A DNA stretch of 64,000 bases, taken from the NCBI GenBank assembly GCA_963576475.1, contig OY754977.1, positions 13,640,743 to 13,704,742 of the forward strand. The letters run 5' to 3'. This DNA is from Molanna angustata (taxonomy: Eukaryota > Arthropoda > Insecta > Trichoptera > Molannidae). Of this stretch, positions 36,400 to 47,857 are shown piece by piece. Position 1 is the first letter of the stretch, and every line of letters starts with the position of its first letter. Position numbers and translations under genes: made by a program. The notes beneath the pieces are model-generated. The model was not told the origin of the DNA and ran no database searches. It was given only the letters and a program-made list of their open reading frames with translations.

Positions 36400-36735
36400 T
36401 GTATGTTGGTTTCTAAATTCACTTATTTATCCAATCATGGTCATCCACTCCGATCATCTGAACGTACAACACTATCCATTTCTATCCATAATACAGAATT
36501 AGTCAGCTCTTCGTTCGAAGTTCAATTAGCAATATTATGGAATAGCCTAAGTCCGGATGTTGCGTCACATAACTCACTTTGTATTTTCAAGAAAAAACTA
36601 AATAAGAAATATTTATCCCACACAGTTTTGTCATACATTGTAATCTGGTTGGTTGGAAGAAATTGCTTAATGGCAATAAGCCCGTCAGTGTACAGTATAT
36701 TAGTTTATATTATGTACAGAAAGATAAATTAATAA
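36400..36735 (+). pseudogene. CR1/L2/jockey-like LINE ORF2 C-terminal fragment
   Basis: The plus frame contains HPLRSSERT, then SSFEVQLAILWNSLSPDV, then SLCIFKKKLNKKYL, the usual last exon-like end of CR1/jockey-group ORF2 (LWNSLP ... FKxxLK). Upstream domains are missing. A more decayed relative is at 57250-57430. Confidence 0.7.
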
Positions 36736-37451
36736 ATATAGCAAATTGTACAGCGATATCCTTTCGCTTCTTTCATAGGATTTTCTTCGTATCCGAATAA
36801 ATAAACCGTCTTACTTATAAACGTAAACGTATAAAGTATCCGGTAATAGAGCGTGATTAATGAAAATGTTAACTTTTTAACCGTGACTATCTTTATTACA
36901 CCTTTATTTCATAGACGTTAAGTTAGGACAGGTCGAGAGGTTGTTTAACGCTTCATTAACGCGTCATACCAAATATTTCAAAATGGCGGATACTTTCACA
37001 CATGATTCGACGCATATTTGAGATTGACAGAAAATTTTCACAGTTATAACGTTTTTTCTTGTTATTATTCACCGCAATCGTGTTCAAATTGACTCAAAAC
37101 GGCACAACGCTGTGTTTGTTCTCATTTCTCGATGTCACTTAATGTCCGTCATCCAAAGATAACATGCATTTATCTATTTTTTGACATCTGTGAAACTAAT
37201 ACGTATGTACATATGAAAAATATAAATGGGGGTGTTCGTAAACAATTCAGTGAACTATTTAGTCATGTCTTAGTATACGTTTATAAGAAAGATTTTTTAA
37301 TACTATTTTAATTGTGGTTAACTAGTTGCGCGTTTAGTTAGTTTTTAACAAAATCTAATAATTTTTTCAATGTTTGAAACTATCTCTTCATGATAGAACT
37401 CCATAATCAACTAAAATTATGAAAAAAATTATATTTAATTAATCTCATACA
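36736..37451. other. Unassigned AT-rich DNA
   Basis: No repeat or exon recognised. Confidence 0.5.
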
Positions 37452-37856
37452 TACCATTTTTAAATTATTAATTAGCTATAAACCACTTGTTTTTTGAGTC
37501 ACTTCGCGACATGTTTCGGAAGCGCTGTCCTTCCATCGACCGGCGTGTCGAGACTAACATGTTGAATTTGTGTGTATCTGTCTGTGAAGCGAGGAGGGTG
37601 GCCATACCTTTCATAACACCTCTCCAATACTTAATATATTTCCCATCAAAAACAAAAACACTTCACAATTCTCCCCTCCCCCCACTAACCCAACCAACCC
37701 TCAACCGCCACCCTTCTCGCTTCACAGACAGATACACACAAATTCAACATGTTGGTCTCGACACGCCAGTCGATGGAAGGACAGCGCTTCCGAAACATGT
37801 CGCGAAGTGACTCAAAAAACAAGTGGTTTATAGCTAATTAATAATTCAAAAATGGT
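37452..37856. mobile_element. Foldback element with long terminal inverted repeats, 405 bp
   Basis: Arms of about 140 bp (from 37452 and to 37856) are almost perfect reverse complements, for example TTTTTTGAGTCACTTCGCGA against its complement near 37800-37820. The loop is C-rich and non-coding. A 13-bp direct repeat AATCTCATACATA lies at 37441-37453 and again at 37895-37907, slightly outside on the right, and may or may not be a duplication of the target. No transposase. Confidence 0.85.
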
Positions 37857-39112
37857 TTATATTAACTACCACAAAATATCCGCCGAATCATTAAAATCTC
37901 ATACATATGTAGTTTAAGAAAAGGTGAATAATTAGACAAATTTGAAATATTAGAGATTAATCGAATAAAATGTAACAGCAACATTCCTTTGATTAATGCA
38001 CAAATAGATTTTAATACTTCTCCATTATTATTACCATTAGAATAGTTAATGTCGGGTCTTTCTGTTGGCCATTATTCCATATAATTGCTGTCCTTTTAAT
38101 AGAATATTTACATATTCATTCCTTCACTTCATTTGTATTTTTATTATATCTACATACATATTTACCTTAATGTCTTTCGGGTATTTAATTTTTCTTAGAA
38201 TTGTCCCCTTCCTTCTCTATTATTGTTATCCTCTTTTTGAATCTATATATAGATGGTCTTCATCACTATTGTTCACCATTCTGATGATGGTCAGCATAGA
38301 GCGATACCGGTGAACGGGAGTCGCGTTTGCAAAAAAATTAAGTAGAACGTAAAATGAAATATAATTTTTTTCATGATTTTAGTTGAAATCTAATAAGTAA
38401 GAACGTAAGTATGTACGTATTTAGGCAGGTAGATATGTGTTAAGTTCGTCCAGATATACTTTCTTTATATCCCCAGATAATCTGAATAAAAAAAAACAAC
38501 GAATGGGTGTAGTACCTATGTATTTCAAAAAAGGTGAAAGCTCAGGACCAAGAAATATCCAAATAAATGCCTGGGATTTGGGCTGAAGAAGGAATGGGGT
38601 GTATGAGACTACCGATCTCGAAATATAGAAACTCACACAGTTTAGACTGTATAATATATTATGTACCTTAAATGTAGACAAAAAAGCGAGTGTACATACA
38701 TATATATGTAGTTTTATTTTATATATTTACGAAGCTCTAACTTAAGCCTCCAGGTGTTTATAGGTATGATGTATCTCTAAAACATTACCTTCGCTACAAA
38801 AAACATCACGTAATAATATACCTATATGTATGTTTATAGAAATTTGTACCAAGTGGTTTATTCAACGAAAGGGATGATTCGGTACAAATGTTTATATTTA
38901 GTTTTCGCGTAATATATTTACTCTTGTTACGAAATACCCGTATTTTGAAGACTACTCGTTTTTAAATGGTATACAATATTATTTAAGTTATTTATTTTTG
39001 CTATTTATGATTTTTATTTTTATTCGTTTATATTTTTTTATATTTTTCTTAAAAAGAGTTTAAAATAAAATAAAAAATTACTGTGTATAAGGTGTGTGCC
39101 CATATAATAGAT
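37857..39112. other. Unassigned AT-rich DNA
   Basis: Short frames (38065-38313, 38421-38681) show no motifs. No match to the other repeats was seen. Confidence 0.5.
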
Positions 39113-39290
39113 GGGTCGATGGCAGAGCGGTTAGCGCATTGGGTTAGTAATCCAGTGGTCGTGAGTTCGAATCCTGCCTCGACCGATTTCGTTCACCTAT
39201 AGCACAAGCATTTATGTTTATTTTAGGGAACGTAGGAGGATATATATGGTACTTGTTCAACAAGGACATATTCATTTTTTTAGAAAAAAA
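39113..39290 (+). mobile_element. SINE-B, tRNA-Thr-like head
   Basis: The first 74 bases fold like a tRNA: GGTCGA pairs with TCGACC, the A box is TGGCAGAGCGGTTAGCGC, the anticodon loop TTAGTAA gives AGT (Thr), and the B box is GAGTTCGAATCC. The T stem is imperfect. A shared non-tRNA body follows (CACCTATAGCACAAGCATTT ... GGACATATTCATTTT). Other copies are at 47245-47425 (+), 39709-39835 (-), 50474-50644 (-) and 63660-63807 (-). I regard it as a SINE, not a functional tRNA gene. Confidence 0.75.
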
Positions 39291-39708
39291 AATATGATAA
39301 AAAAAATAAAAAACTTGCAAATTTATTTCATGTTTTGGTTTGATGTTATTTCTGTTCGAGAAAAGTATAACCACTTCAAGGAATTTAAAAATTCTATATT
39401 ATTAAACTAAATGTAACTCTCCGTCTTAAACGAAATTATTATTGTAACAAAAAGATCATAGAAATAATATTTTATTATACCAATTATATTTTTGTTACAC
39501 GTGTATGAAATAAAAGTAGGACGATGGCCGAGTTGTTTCAAAAAGCACGCAAGCAAGAAAAATCACTTTTTATTTTTTTATAGCACAAACATTTTTTTTA
39601 AAGAAAAATATGAATTGGGTCTCTATCGTTAATTATATCAATACAGACGACGGAAGGGAATATCAAATTTCCACTGGGAAACCTATCTATTGTCAGTTTT
39701 TTGTTTAC
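39291..39708. other. Unassigned DNA
   Basis: Nothing recognised. Confidence 0.5.
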
Positions 39709-39835
39709 TTATTTTTAAAAAATAAATATGTCCTTTTGACAAGCACATAACACATCCTCATACATTCCCTAAACCAAGCATAAATCTTGTACTATGGTAG
39801 GATTCGAGCTAGCGACCACTGAGCGATTTGAGCGA
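39709..39835 (-). mobile_element. SINE-B copy, decayed
   Basis: On the minus strand: a B-box remnant, the CATTTATGC-like body, and the tail complement AATAAATATGTCC at the low-coordinate end. Confidence 0.55.
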
Positions 39836-40475
39836 TCTTTTATTGCGCTTGCGCAGCGTTCGCCAATTATGACCTTGTATTAAAAATACCTACAAATTGC
39901 GGCGAGCAAGTATCATTATGTATTTATTGTTTGTACAGATTTTTTTTAAAAGCATGGTGTTCGAAAGTGGGTAATTTTTACATATGTATTATATTCGTTA
40001 TTTATTTTTTTGATTTAAATTAAAACAGTAATAATTGTAACGGCACAAAATATTTTGATTTTACATGACTGGAGAGGAAGTTTAAAATATAATTGTAGGT
40101 AAACGTTATGTTAAATGGTAATCAACCATTAATTAAATCATTTTTCATTATATTGAGTAATTCTAAATTTATCAAACAATGTTAAACCATTGAACCTATA
40201 TAAAACCTTCCATTATAATTGAGTTAACCTTCCCACCTGCCCGAAACTATTTAAATACCAATAATTTATGTTAAATAACGATGTTGGTACTTATGGCACA
40301 GTTGGAAAAAAACTAACGCTCAGTTGAGCGCGTGTCACAATAATTAACCGAACAAAAATCAACGCGTGAACCTGTGTATTATGTAATTAGGTACCTCTTT
40401 AGCACGAATCAAGATAAAATGAAGCAAATAAAAAATGGTAGCGTATAACGGTTCAATCGAATATTTAAAAAGTTC
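39836..40475. other. Unassigned DNA
   Basis: Nothing recognised. Confidence 0.5.
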
Positions 40476-40890
40476 TGTTGAGCATCAACGCATGAACAGC
40501 GTTATTTCAACGGATTATCAATGAGTGCTCCACGTTCGAGCGTTGAAAGCGTTTGCTTAATTTAATCAGCTTGTAAATCACATTATTTAAACGAATTATC
40601 AATACGTGAGCTAACCACGTCCAATCGAACGTGTGAAAGATTTGATTTCAAAGTGTAAACTATGTTATGTACATATATTGACGTATTATCAATACGTATC
40701 CACTATGAATCAGTCCATCATTTAAGACTTTCGATTATCACCATCAGCGTGTAAACCACGTTTTGTCAACGGATTGTCAATGTGTGAACCTAGTCCTCAA
40801 TCCTAGTCGATCATTCGATTAGGCATTTATTAACACGTAAATCAAGTTATATCAATGGACTATCAATAAGTTCAGTGTACCTACCTACTT
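40476..40890 (+). repeat. Degenerate satellite of about 86-bp period, five units
   Basis: ACGGATTATCAATACGTG-like sequence starts near 40509, 40590, 40680, 40769 and 40855. In units two to five a GTAAACCACGTT-like motif precedes it by about 20 bases. Spacing is 81-90 bp. Units are strongly diverged, so the array is old. Confidence 0.65.
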
Positions 40891-41247
40891 CATTCAATCG
40901 AGTTAGGATATTCGCATCACGAAATTTTATCAATTGTATTTCAGTTAGTTTGAGTGCCGGCAACCCCGACGTTTATTGTACAAAAATACATAAATGACTA
41001 TAAAATTTTTCGTTTCCCGTCTTACTATGAAAACCTGTTCTCAGACGGGTCACTTAGGACGGAGACGGGTCAGTTACGTACATATATATTTTCCCATTTC
41101 GATATATTTTGATCAATATATTAGATCGATCTTAGTTATTATAGAAATTAAATATCAATTAGCTTCAGATGATAATATTGATAATACTTTATGATAAAAT
41201 ATATAATAATCGACTGAGTTTTATTTTGTACAATTCCATTATAAATG
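40891..41247. other. Unassigned DNA
   Basis: Nothing recognised. The 66-codon frame 40994-41194 has no motif. Confidence 0.5.
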
Positions 41248-41785
41248 AAGTCTATAATTAAAAGTAAACCACTTTTTGATTCTACATGAATTTATTACGC
41301 GAGATAGGCCTATTTCACCTTGTTAGGGCATTTAGTAGCTTATTTAAGTTACATAGTTCATTCATTCATTCATTCATACCATCACGGCATATCCCACAAT
41401 GTGGGGTAACCAGCGAAAGGTGTGCGGGTGTGCATTGCCTTATAAAAGGGAGCACAACATATCTGTGTATACCCACACACCAGTCTCGTCTCACCTAAAT
41501 AGACGCTATATTCAGAATGGGTGGTGAACCTCATTGCTGAACTATGTGAGATGTTATTGTTCCCTGTTGTATTTTCGATTACCCGGCTCTTACGGGACAC
41601 TCGAAAACAATAATAGAAAAGAGTGGAAGCACTATTCTAAGCCGGTGCCTCACAGCTAGTGAGTAAGCTAGTAAATGCCCTTACATAGTAAGCTAGTAAG
41701 TTACATAGTAAGCTAGTAAATAGGCCTATCGCACGTAATAAAATTTATGTAGAATCAAAGAGTGGTTTACTTTTAATTATTGACA
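41248..41785. mobile_element. Inverted-repeat element interrupted by a family C repeat
   Basis: Left arm 41248-41355 and right arm 41665-41785 are reverse complements with indels. Shared blocks are ATAATTAAAAGTAAACCACT, TTGATTCTACAT, GATAGGCCTATTT and AGGGCATTTA. The family C repeat (41356-41663) sits in the middle. Confidence 0.7.
41356..41663 (-). repeat. Family C dispersed repeat, copy 1
   Basis: Matches 57588-57884 in opposite orientation and, less well, 43326-43600 and 59567-59665. Landmarks are GGGTGGTGAACCTCATTGCT, ACCCGGCTCTTACGGGACAC and an ATTC/GAAT tetranucleotide tail, which suggests a LINE or SINE 3' end. Confidence 0.7.
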
Positions 41786-42213
41786 TCAAAATATATAGTA
41801 TTTTAAAGGCAACGGGGTTACCCCAGAAGATGCGCAGAATCGAAGAAAGTTGAAGCGTATGACGCAAAAAGCATAGGTACCCTACCACAATTGCTGAGGA
41901 AAAAAAAAGAAGAAGTATGTGATTGCTCATAGTTTATTGGGTTTTAAATAAACCACAAAGGTGTGTACGAAGTATTACATACACATTTATACGGATACAA
42001 ATTACTTATTGTTGACGAATCAGGGTCAAAACGTCTACATACTAGGCAATTTGTTTTGTTAAGCGACAGACTCACAGTACCTACGTAACTTTAACTATTA
42101 ATATTAAATATTTTTTATGTATACCTACATATGTAATTTTATAAATAAAATGTTCATAGATGATGAAGTAACATGCAACACGCCACTATATATGAAATAT
42201 TTATTATTCTTAT
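41786..42213. other. Unassigned DNA
   Basis: Nothing recognised. Confidence 0.5.
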
Positions 42214-42980
42214 GTTACATGTTTTGTAAGTAGGTAACAATAAATTTTAACGACTATTATTTATAACTGGTTTCATGTAACACATGAGATTCAAATGTCG
42301 ATGGAGACAGAATATATATAGTGTTAACATACGTAGAAATCCATGAGTGTTATAACAAAGACAAAGGTCCCGGGTTCAATTGCCGGTGGAGACACAGTTT
42401 TTTAATTGTGTATTCAGTCTGGATCTGTGAGACGATTAATATCGTAAATCTCAAGAATGTGGCAACTTGTTATTGGGTGCGTGTTAAATTAATATTTGAC
42501 ATAGTACCTACCTGTTTGTTACCCGAGAAGCATTATTAAATAAATAAATAAAATAAAATAATTAAACGTTCCTAACAATAAAACATTCGGTATATATAAA
42601 CAATACATGTATGTCAGGATAGGAAAAATTGGAGTTCAGTCCTTGTTTCCTACAACGAATAGGTAATCAGCTTTATATAATGCATGTTTGTATGAAAATT
42701 GTGTATCAAACTATGATTGTCCCCATAGATATTGTGTATTCTGCCATACTAATGATATGAAACAATGTCGTGTGCATATTGAAAAATAATATAAAAATTC
42801 AAATGTTCGTAACCCCTGACAGGAACAAAAATTCAAAACACCGATTTAGAAAATTTTGCTGGCTATAATTTTTTATAAATATTATATGGAAATTGTAGGC
42901 TCTGTGCATCAAGTCGGTTAAAAGTTATAAGAGGGGGGTGGACAATGGACACACAGACACACTAAATTTTCTACGAAAGT
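42214..42980 (+). repeat. Family R1, copy 3, split by SINE-A
   Basis: Pieces 42214-42320 and 42590-42980 match R1 (CATGTAACACATGAGAT, ATGTCAGGATAGGA, CAGAGGG/ACACACAGACACAC landmarks). The intervening DNA is a SINE-A copy. Confidence 0.6.
42360..42560 (+). mobile_element. SINE-A copy
   Basis: Carries the B box GGGTTCAATTGCCGG, the CAGTCTGGATCTGTGAGACG body, the GAATGTGGCAACTTGTTATT block and an AATAAATAAATA tail. The A-box half is replaced or decayed. Confidence 0.7.
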
Positions 42981-43074
42981 AGTATGAATGCTGTTTATGT
43001 GAAATCGCTAATAAGAGTATGTAATTTAACGGTATATGATTGAATAAAAAATGAGCACATAATGAGAGAATGCA

Positions 43075-43325
43075 AGATGAAAAAGAATATTATTAGTAAA
43101 ATGAAAGTGAATGCCTTGAGGTGACCGCCCCAGAAAGAGATGGCATGACCACGTGAATGATATTTTGAAGGAAGGAAACATAATAAGATTGAACAATCGA
43201 CGAGCATGGATGAAACGATGCATGAATGTAAAGGAAACCAGAGATGTGTGCAAAAAAGGAGAAAAGTATGGTGCTTGGTTCCCTCTGCTAACCTTGTAAG
43301 GGAGATAGCGTGATGGTTTTTATTT
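43075..43325 (+). mobile_element. RTE-like LINE 3' fragment (family D) with the empty-site sequence
   Basis: Same family as 29934-30057 plus 35988-36160. It reads ACGTGAATGATATTTTGAAG across the point where element B lies in the other copy, which proves the ATAT duplication. It ends near GGCGTGATGGT-like sequence. An internal deletion removed the GHFEKM part. Confidence 0.7.
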
Positions 43326-43600
43326 ATGTTTGTATTCGGGTGTCCCGTTGGAGCCGGAAAATCGAAAATTTAAGTGAAAAAAAAACATCTGAAATAGTTC
43401 AGCAATGAGGTTCACCACCCATTTTGAATGTTAATTTTTAGGTGAGATGGAACTGGTGTCAGGAAATACACATATGTATGTGTTGTGCTTCCTTTTAAAA
43501 CGTACCTAATGCATACCCACAGACTTATCTCTGTTACCACACATTGATGTGATGGTCTGAATGAAGAAATTTTTGGATTCAGTTCTAGCCCGCTCAAATT
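43326..43600 (+). repeat. Family C dispersed repeat, decayed copy
   Basis: Shares TGAGGTTCACCACCCATT, GGTGTCCCG and the TCTGAATGAA end with 57588-57884. Confidence 0.6.
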
Positions 43601-43689
43601 CAATCGAATTTCATTTAATATTTCTGGCGCAGTACGGGGTGACATTTGTGCGAGAATATTTTCACTTCGTGTATAGGACTGTTACTTTC

Positions 43690-43867
43690 TTCTTCTTCTT
43701 CTTTCTCTGGTTTTAGGCCGAACGCCTGTTTTTTTCAATCGGAGACTGCCTCTTGTGATCTGGATGTCCAGCTGTCACTCCATCTTTTTGCTGGTCTCCC
43801 CCTTGCTCTATGACCCTCTGGGTAGTCGATTGTCTCCCATTCTGTGTTACTTTCATTGTTTAAAAAT
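43690..43867 (-). pseudogene. LINE ORF2 C-terminal fragment
   Basis: On the minus strand a frame reads EWETIDYPEGHRARGRPAKR followed by WSD and SWTSRSQEAVSD before a stop, the typical GRPxxRWxD end of RTE-type proteins. A CTT/GAA repeat tail follows. Confidence 0.65.
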
Positions 43868-44135
43868 AAAAAAGAATTTCTCTATACATGGCGTTACGAA
43901 AAGGTTTCTTCGTTACTTCATAGAGAGCGATGTTTTTTTAAGCTAATTTCAAATGATCAGTTTTTCATTATTTAAATACATAACTTTCAAAATTGCATTG
44001 AAAAAGGAAATCAATAAGAAGGCTATAACTGGTGAACGTTGCGCTAGTGCATAAAGTGATCACGTAAACGAGCCGATGACAGGTCATAAGCCATGTAGGT
44101 GCCTCGAGATCCTGTTTCTCCTTTAATATTCCAAT
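43868..44135 (+). repeat. Family E repeat, related to the segment beside the TA arrays
   Basis: Matches 13563-13813 (ATGGCGTTACGAAAA, then AGCCGATGACAGG, then GTAGGTGC). The flank here lacks a TA array, showing that the array is not an obligatory part of the repeat. Confidence 0.65.
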
Positions 44136-44756
44136 TTAGTCTCTATTGAGATGCATAAAATATGTTAAAAAAATACAATATACCTTCACATTATTCATTT
44201 TCAATTTCCAGCTAACTTATATGATGTTATGTTTATTATATGAACAAAATAAGATATTTTACGAGATGGCAAATGCGTTGCTTCCAAATAAATAAACTTT
44301 GTCTCTCTGAACAAAACATTAATAAACTTTTCAAAATTACGATAATGATTGAAAAGTTCTTTGATGAAGGTTCACACCTACCCACACACACCTATGTGTC
44401 TGCGGAAGAGATTTTTTGGATTAAAACTTTGCCAACACTTCAACATTCATAACATTTATATTGTTATTCAAAAATTTTAGACACACAATAATTCGGAATG
44501 TTTGAAATATTATTTTTCGTTATACGGGATAACTTTTACGATGAACATTAGTTGGTTGAGGACAATGCTTTGCTTTTCATAACTTACAATAACTAAAGCT
44601 TGCCTAACAAAATATATAATATATTTCAACATTGGTTACATTCATAGTTTTTTTCTTTGCCTCTTTAGTCTGTTGTTGCAGCTGGGGGAGTTTCTTGTCA
44701 GACATTTTTATTGTTATTCATAAATTCAAACACTCTATTTGAAATGTTTAACACTA
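44136..44756. other. Unassigned DNA
   Basis: Nothing recognised; the 70-codon frame 44240-44452 has no motif. Confidence 0.5.
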
Positions 44757-45886
44757 TATGTACTACTTGCATGTAACACACGAGATCTAACTGTCGATAG
44801 CGATAGTGTGTATAATTGAAGAATACGTACCAAATTATACACACTTAAAAATAAATTTAAAAACATTTAAATATATTTTGTTTTCTATAGCTAGGAATGT
44901 GAGCAAAAATAGAGGAGTATGGCGCTCCGGTCTCTCTGCTTACCCCATAAGGGATATGGCGTGATGGTATGTATGTATATAAACATGTAGGTATGTATGT
45001 CAGGATAGGATAGTATGGAGGTCAGTTTTTTTTTCCTACCCAGAATATGAAACAGGATGATGGTTTGTATGTGTGTTTGGAGATAAAGTATCAAAATATC
45101 GAGTCCCCTTAGATATTGTGTAATGTATACTGCCTTACAAATTGTATGAAACGATGTTGTCATTAAATTCTATTTTTATAAAAATTGTTAAAAAAGTTTA
45201 AGATGTACTACTACAATGTTATTATGTTTTTATAGAAAATTAAATTATCTAGTTGAAATGTTTCGGCTTTTATCGATATTTAAAAAAAAACTTGGAAATA
45301 TAGGCTGTTTAACACATAAATTTATCATAGAAAAATGTTTTTATCAATAAAAAATGTTTGAGAAATTCTGGAATTTATTTGAATAAAAAGAATTTGGGAT
45401 TTTCTAACTGTCTATAACTATACCAAATTTCAGCGTTCTAGCTTTTATGGTTTTGGAGATAAATAAAGTAAAAATTTAAAAGTTGATAATCACTGACTGA
45501 AGCAAATATTCAAAATTCAGAGTATGAAAGTTTTGTTGGCATATAACTATCTATATATTCGGACCTATAACTATCTATAATTTTGGGCTCTGTAAATAGA
45601 GCGAATCATAAGTTATAAAGGGGGGACGGACACACAAACACATCCTGAGACACACATACAGACACACACACATTAAATGTTCTACTCTGAATTAGAACAT
45701 ATTATCTGCGAAGTAGATCCGTGTAAATCGAGTAAATCCATACATACAGAACATATATGCTGCGAAACTTCTAAGTTGGTGTTTTTTGACCTCAAAGTTG
45801 GAATAACCGTGAAAAATATAGACCCTGCACACAAATCTCTCGTATCTTGGCTTGATACTTTGTCGATATGTTAAGAGAACAAACTA
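44757..45886 (+). repeat. Family R1, copy 2, with nested LINE tail
   Basis: Inverted relative to copy 1 (985-2005). A short RTE-like terminus (44893-44970: GGAGTATGGCGCTCCGGTCT ... GGCGTGATGGT) is nested near its start. A 65-codon frame (45677-45874) contains EHICCETSKLVFFDLKVG. The equivalent in copy 1 reads EHICCEASKLVFFDFKVG before breaking, so the family may once have encoded a protein, unidentified. Confidence 0.65.
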
Positions 45887-45888
45887 GG

Positions 45889-45985
45889 GGCTCTGCCCCT
45901 GTCCGATATCGCGGCCCAACCCCCGTAGGCCGCTGCGCGGCTTATTTATTTGCCGCTACGCGGCAGTTGCGATATAACCTTATTT
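45889..45985. repeat. Cluster of GC-rich hairpins
   Basis: Within 100 bp: AGGGGC/GCCCCT, GCCGCTGCGCGGC, GCCGCTACGCGGC, all self-complementary, enclosed by ATATCGC (near 45907) and GCGATAT (near 45970). The region is far more GC-rich than its surroundings. It may be the structured end of a transposon such as a Helitron, but I cannot place a terminus. Confidence 0.6.
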
Positions 45986-46002
45986 TATTTTTACTTTATA
46001 TA

Positions 46003-46213
46003 GCTTCTCGGGCAACTAACAGGTACTATGTCAAATAATTATTTAACACGCACCCAATAACAAGTTGCCACATTCTGGAGACTTACGATATTAATTGTCT
46101 CACAGATCCAGACTGTAAACACAATTTTAAAAACTGTGCCTCCACCGGGAATCGAACCCGGGACCATTGGATCAGCAGTCAGATATCCAACCAACTGAGC
46201 CACGAGGGCCGAC
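46003..46213 (-). mobile_element. SINE-A, full-length copy
   Basis: On the minus strand it begins GTCGGCCCTCGTGGCTCAGT (A box TGGCTCAGTTGG), then the B box GGTTCGATTCCCGG, then a 120-bp body ending GTTGCCCGAGAAGC. This is the best-preserved member. Others lie at 2107-2232, 42360-42560, 47858-47945, 49815-50035, 53509-53668, 55230-55421 and 59965-60147. Confidence 0.85.
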
Positions 46214-47243
46214 AAGCTAAATTATATTATACAACTAAATATCGTCAAATATACCATTTAGGACATTACACATAATTTAAAAACTAAATATATTTACGTG
46301 AAAACGTTAAAATCAAGTAATAAAATAGTATTTTTATAGTAAAAATGCGGAAATTATAAAACAAATATTTTCCACAATGTTTTGAACGAAATTCGTACGT
46401 TTGAAATTACAAACATTGATAATTTGAATGTACATTCGAAATATCATTTAGAACAGTACACAACAGTTAAGACTGAATATCTTTTTATAATAATACAATA
46501 ATAATGATTAATTATACATTAGTATATATAGTTAAATAATGCGATTAAACGAAAACATTACCTGTCATCTTTTTGCGTATTATTATGACATGATGACATA
46601 TTGTAAGCAATGTTGTCAGTATTCAAAATGGATATTCCGCAGATTATTACGGTTAAAATTTATTCTGAATGTTTAAAATTCCTTTTTAAACAATAATATT
46701 GTCAATTTATGCAGAAAATACATTTTAAACGATTAATTTGTACTTTTTCGCATCAATTAATTTTTTATTTTAAATAAAAATTTCGAACGCTAAAATTGTT
46801 TAAGGAAAATTTATTTCACTGGCGATCCGTTGAAGGACGATAAAAGATGGCGTACAGTAATTTTATTATAGATTCCACTTGAACAAATTGACATTTGGAA
46901 AATAATAACACTTTGTACTGTATTTATTCGTGTAAGAGAAGTAGTTGAAGGAGAAATAAAAGGAGATTTTTTGATTCAAAAAATATTGTTATTAATTTGA
47001 AAATATTTGTAGTGGTTTGGGAAAACAGAAAGTGTAAGAGTCGTATAACGGAAGTTATTTGAGAAAAATATAAGAAAAAATTGAGGTTTTGTAAGCAGTA
47101 TTCTCGCAATACGGGACCTTACATTTTTCTTAAATAACTCCTGTAATGAATGTGACCCTAAGTGATGAATGACCGATCCAAGTATGCAAGACTGATAAGC
47201 GATGAATAAGTTGGCACATAAATCGAACCTTGAAGTAAGAAGA
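46214..47243. other. Unassigned AT-rich DNA
   Basis: No exon or repeat recognised. Confidence 0.5.
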
Positions 47244-47244
47244 T

Positions 47245-47425
47245 GGGTCGATGGCAGAGCGGTTGACGCGCTGGGCTAGTAATCCAGTGATCGCGAGTTC
47301 GAATCCTGCCTCGACCGATTTCGTTCACCTATAGCACAAGCATTTATTTGCTTATTTTAGGGAACATAGGAAGATGTATATGTACTTGTTTATCAAGGAC
47401 ATATTCATTTTAAAAAAAAAAGAAA
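47245..47425 (+). mobile_element. SINE-B copy, well preserved
   Basis: Same tRNA-Thr-like head and body as 39113-39290, with anticodon-position AGT. Ends in an A-rich tail. Confidence 0.8.
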
Positions 47426-47857
47426 ATAAATAATAAATGGAGATCGAGAATGAAGGTGTCTGGCGTTTGGTTTTCTCTGCCTACTCCAAATAGTAAAATG
47501 CGTCTTGGTATGGTAATGACCTGCTTAATGTACCTTTATATTTTTTTCAAAACTAAACAACAAAGAAATAGGTACGCTTAAAAAGTAAAGTATCATTAAC
47601 ATTACAATAACCCAGTTTATTTTTTGAATTTTAAATGTTACAGACATTAAGTTTTATTTCAAAATATCTGAATAGGATAAAACAAGTTTTTTGACATTCA
47701 ACATCAGACTATGTACGAAATGGGCATTATGTGACCTCGTTTACTAAAATACTAACATTATATGCAGGACCGAATTCACCGTAGGTACAAACGGTGCTGT
47801 TGTGCCAGGCGCAGAGAAAACTGACACGCCAATCATTTATTTATGTATCTATTTATA
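47426..47857. other. Unassigned DNA with a decayed LINE tail
   Basis: Near 47445-47520 a GGTTTTCTCTGCCTACTCC ... TGGTATGG stretch resembles the family D terminus. The rest is unassigned. Confidence 0.4.

Noticed and set aside
39113..39186. Functional tRNA-Thr(AGT) gene
   Set aside because: The T stem and the last acceptor pair are poor and the same head plus body recurs in several copies, so a SINE is more likely.
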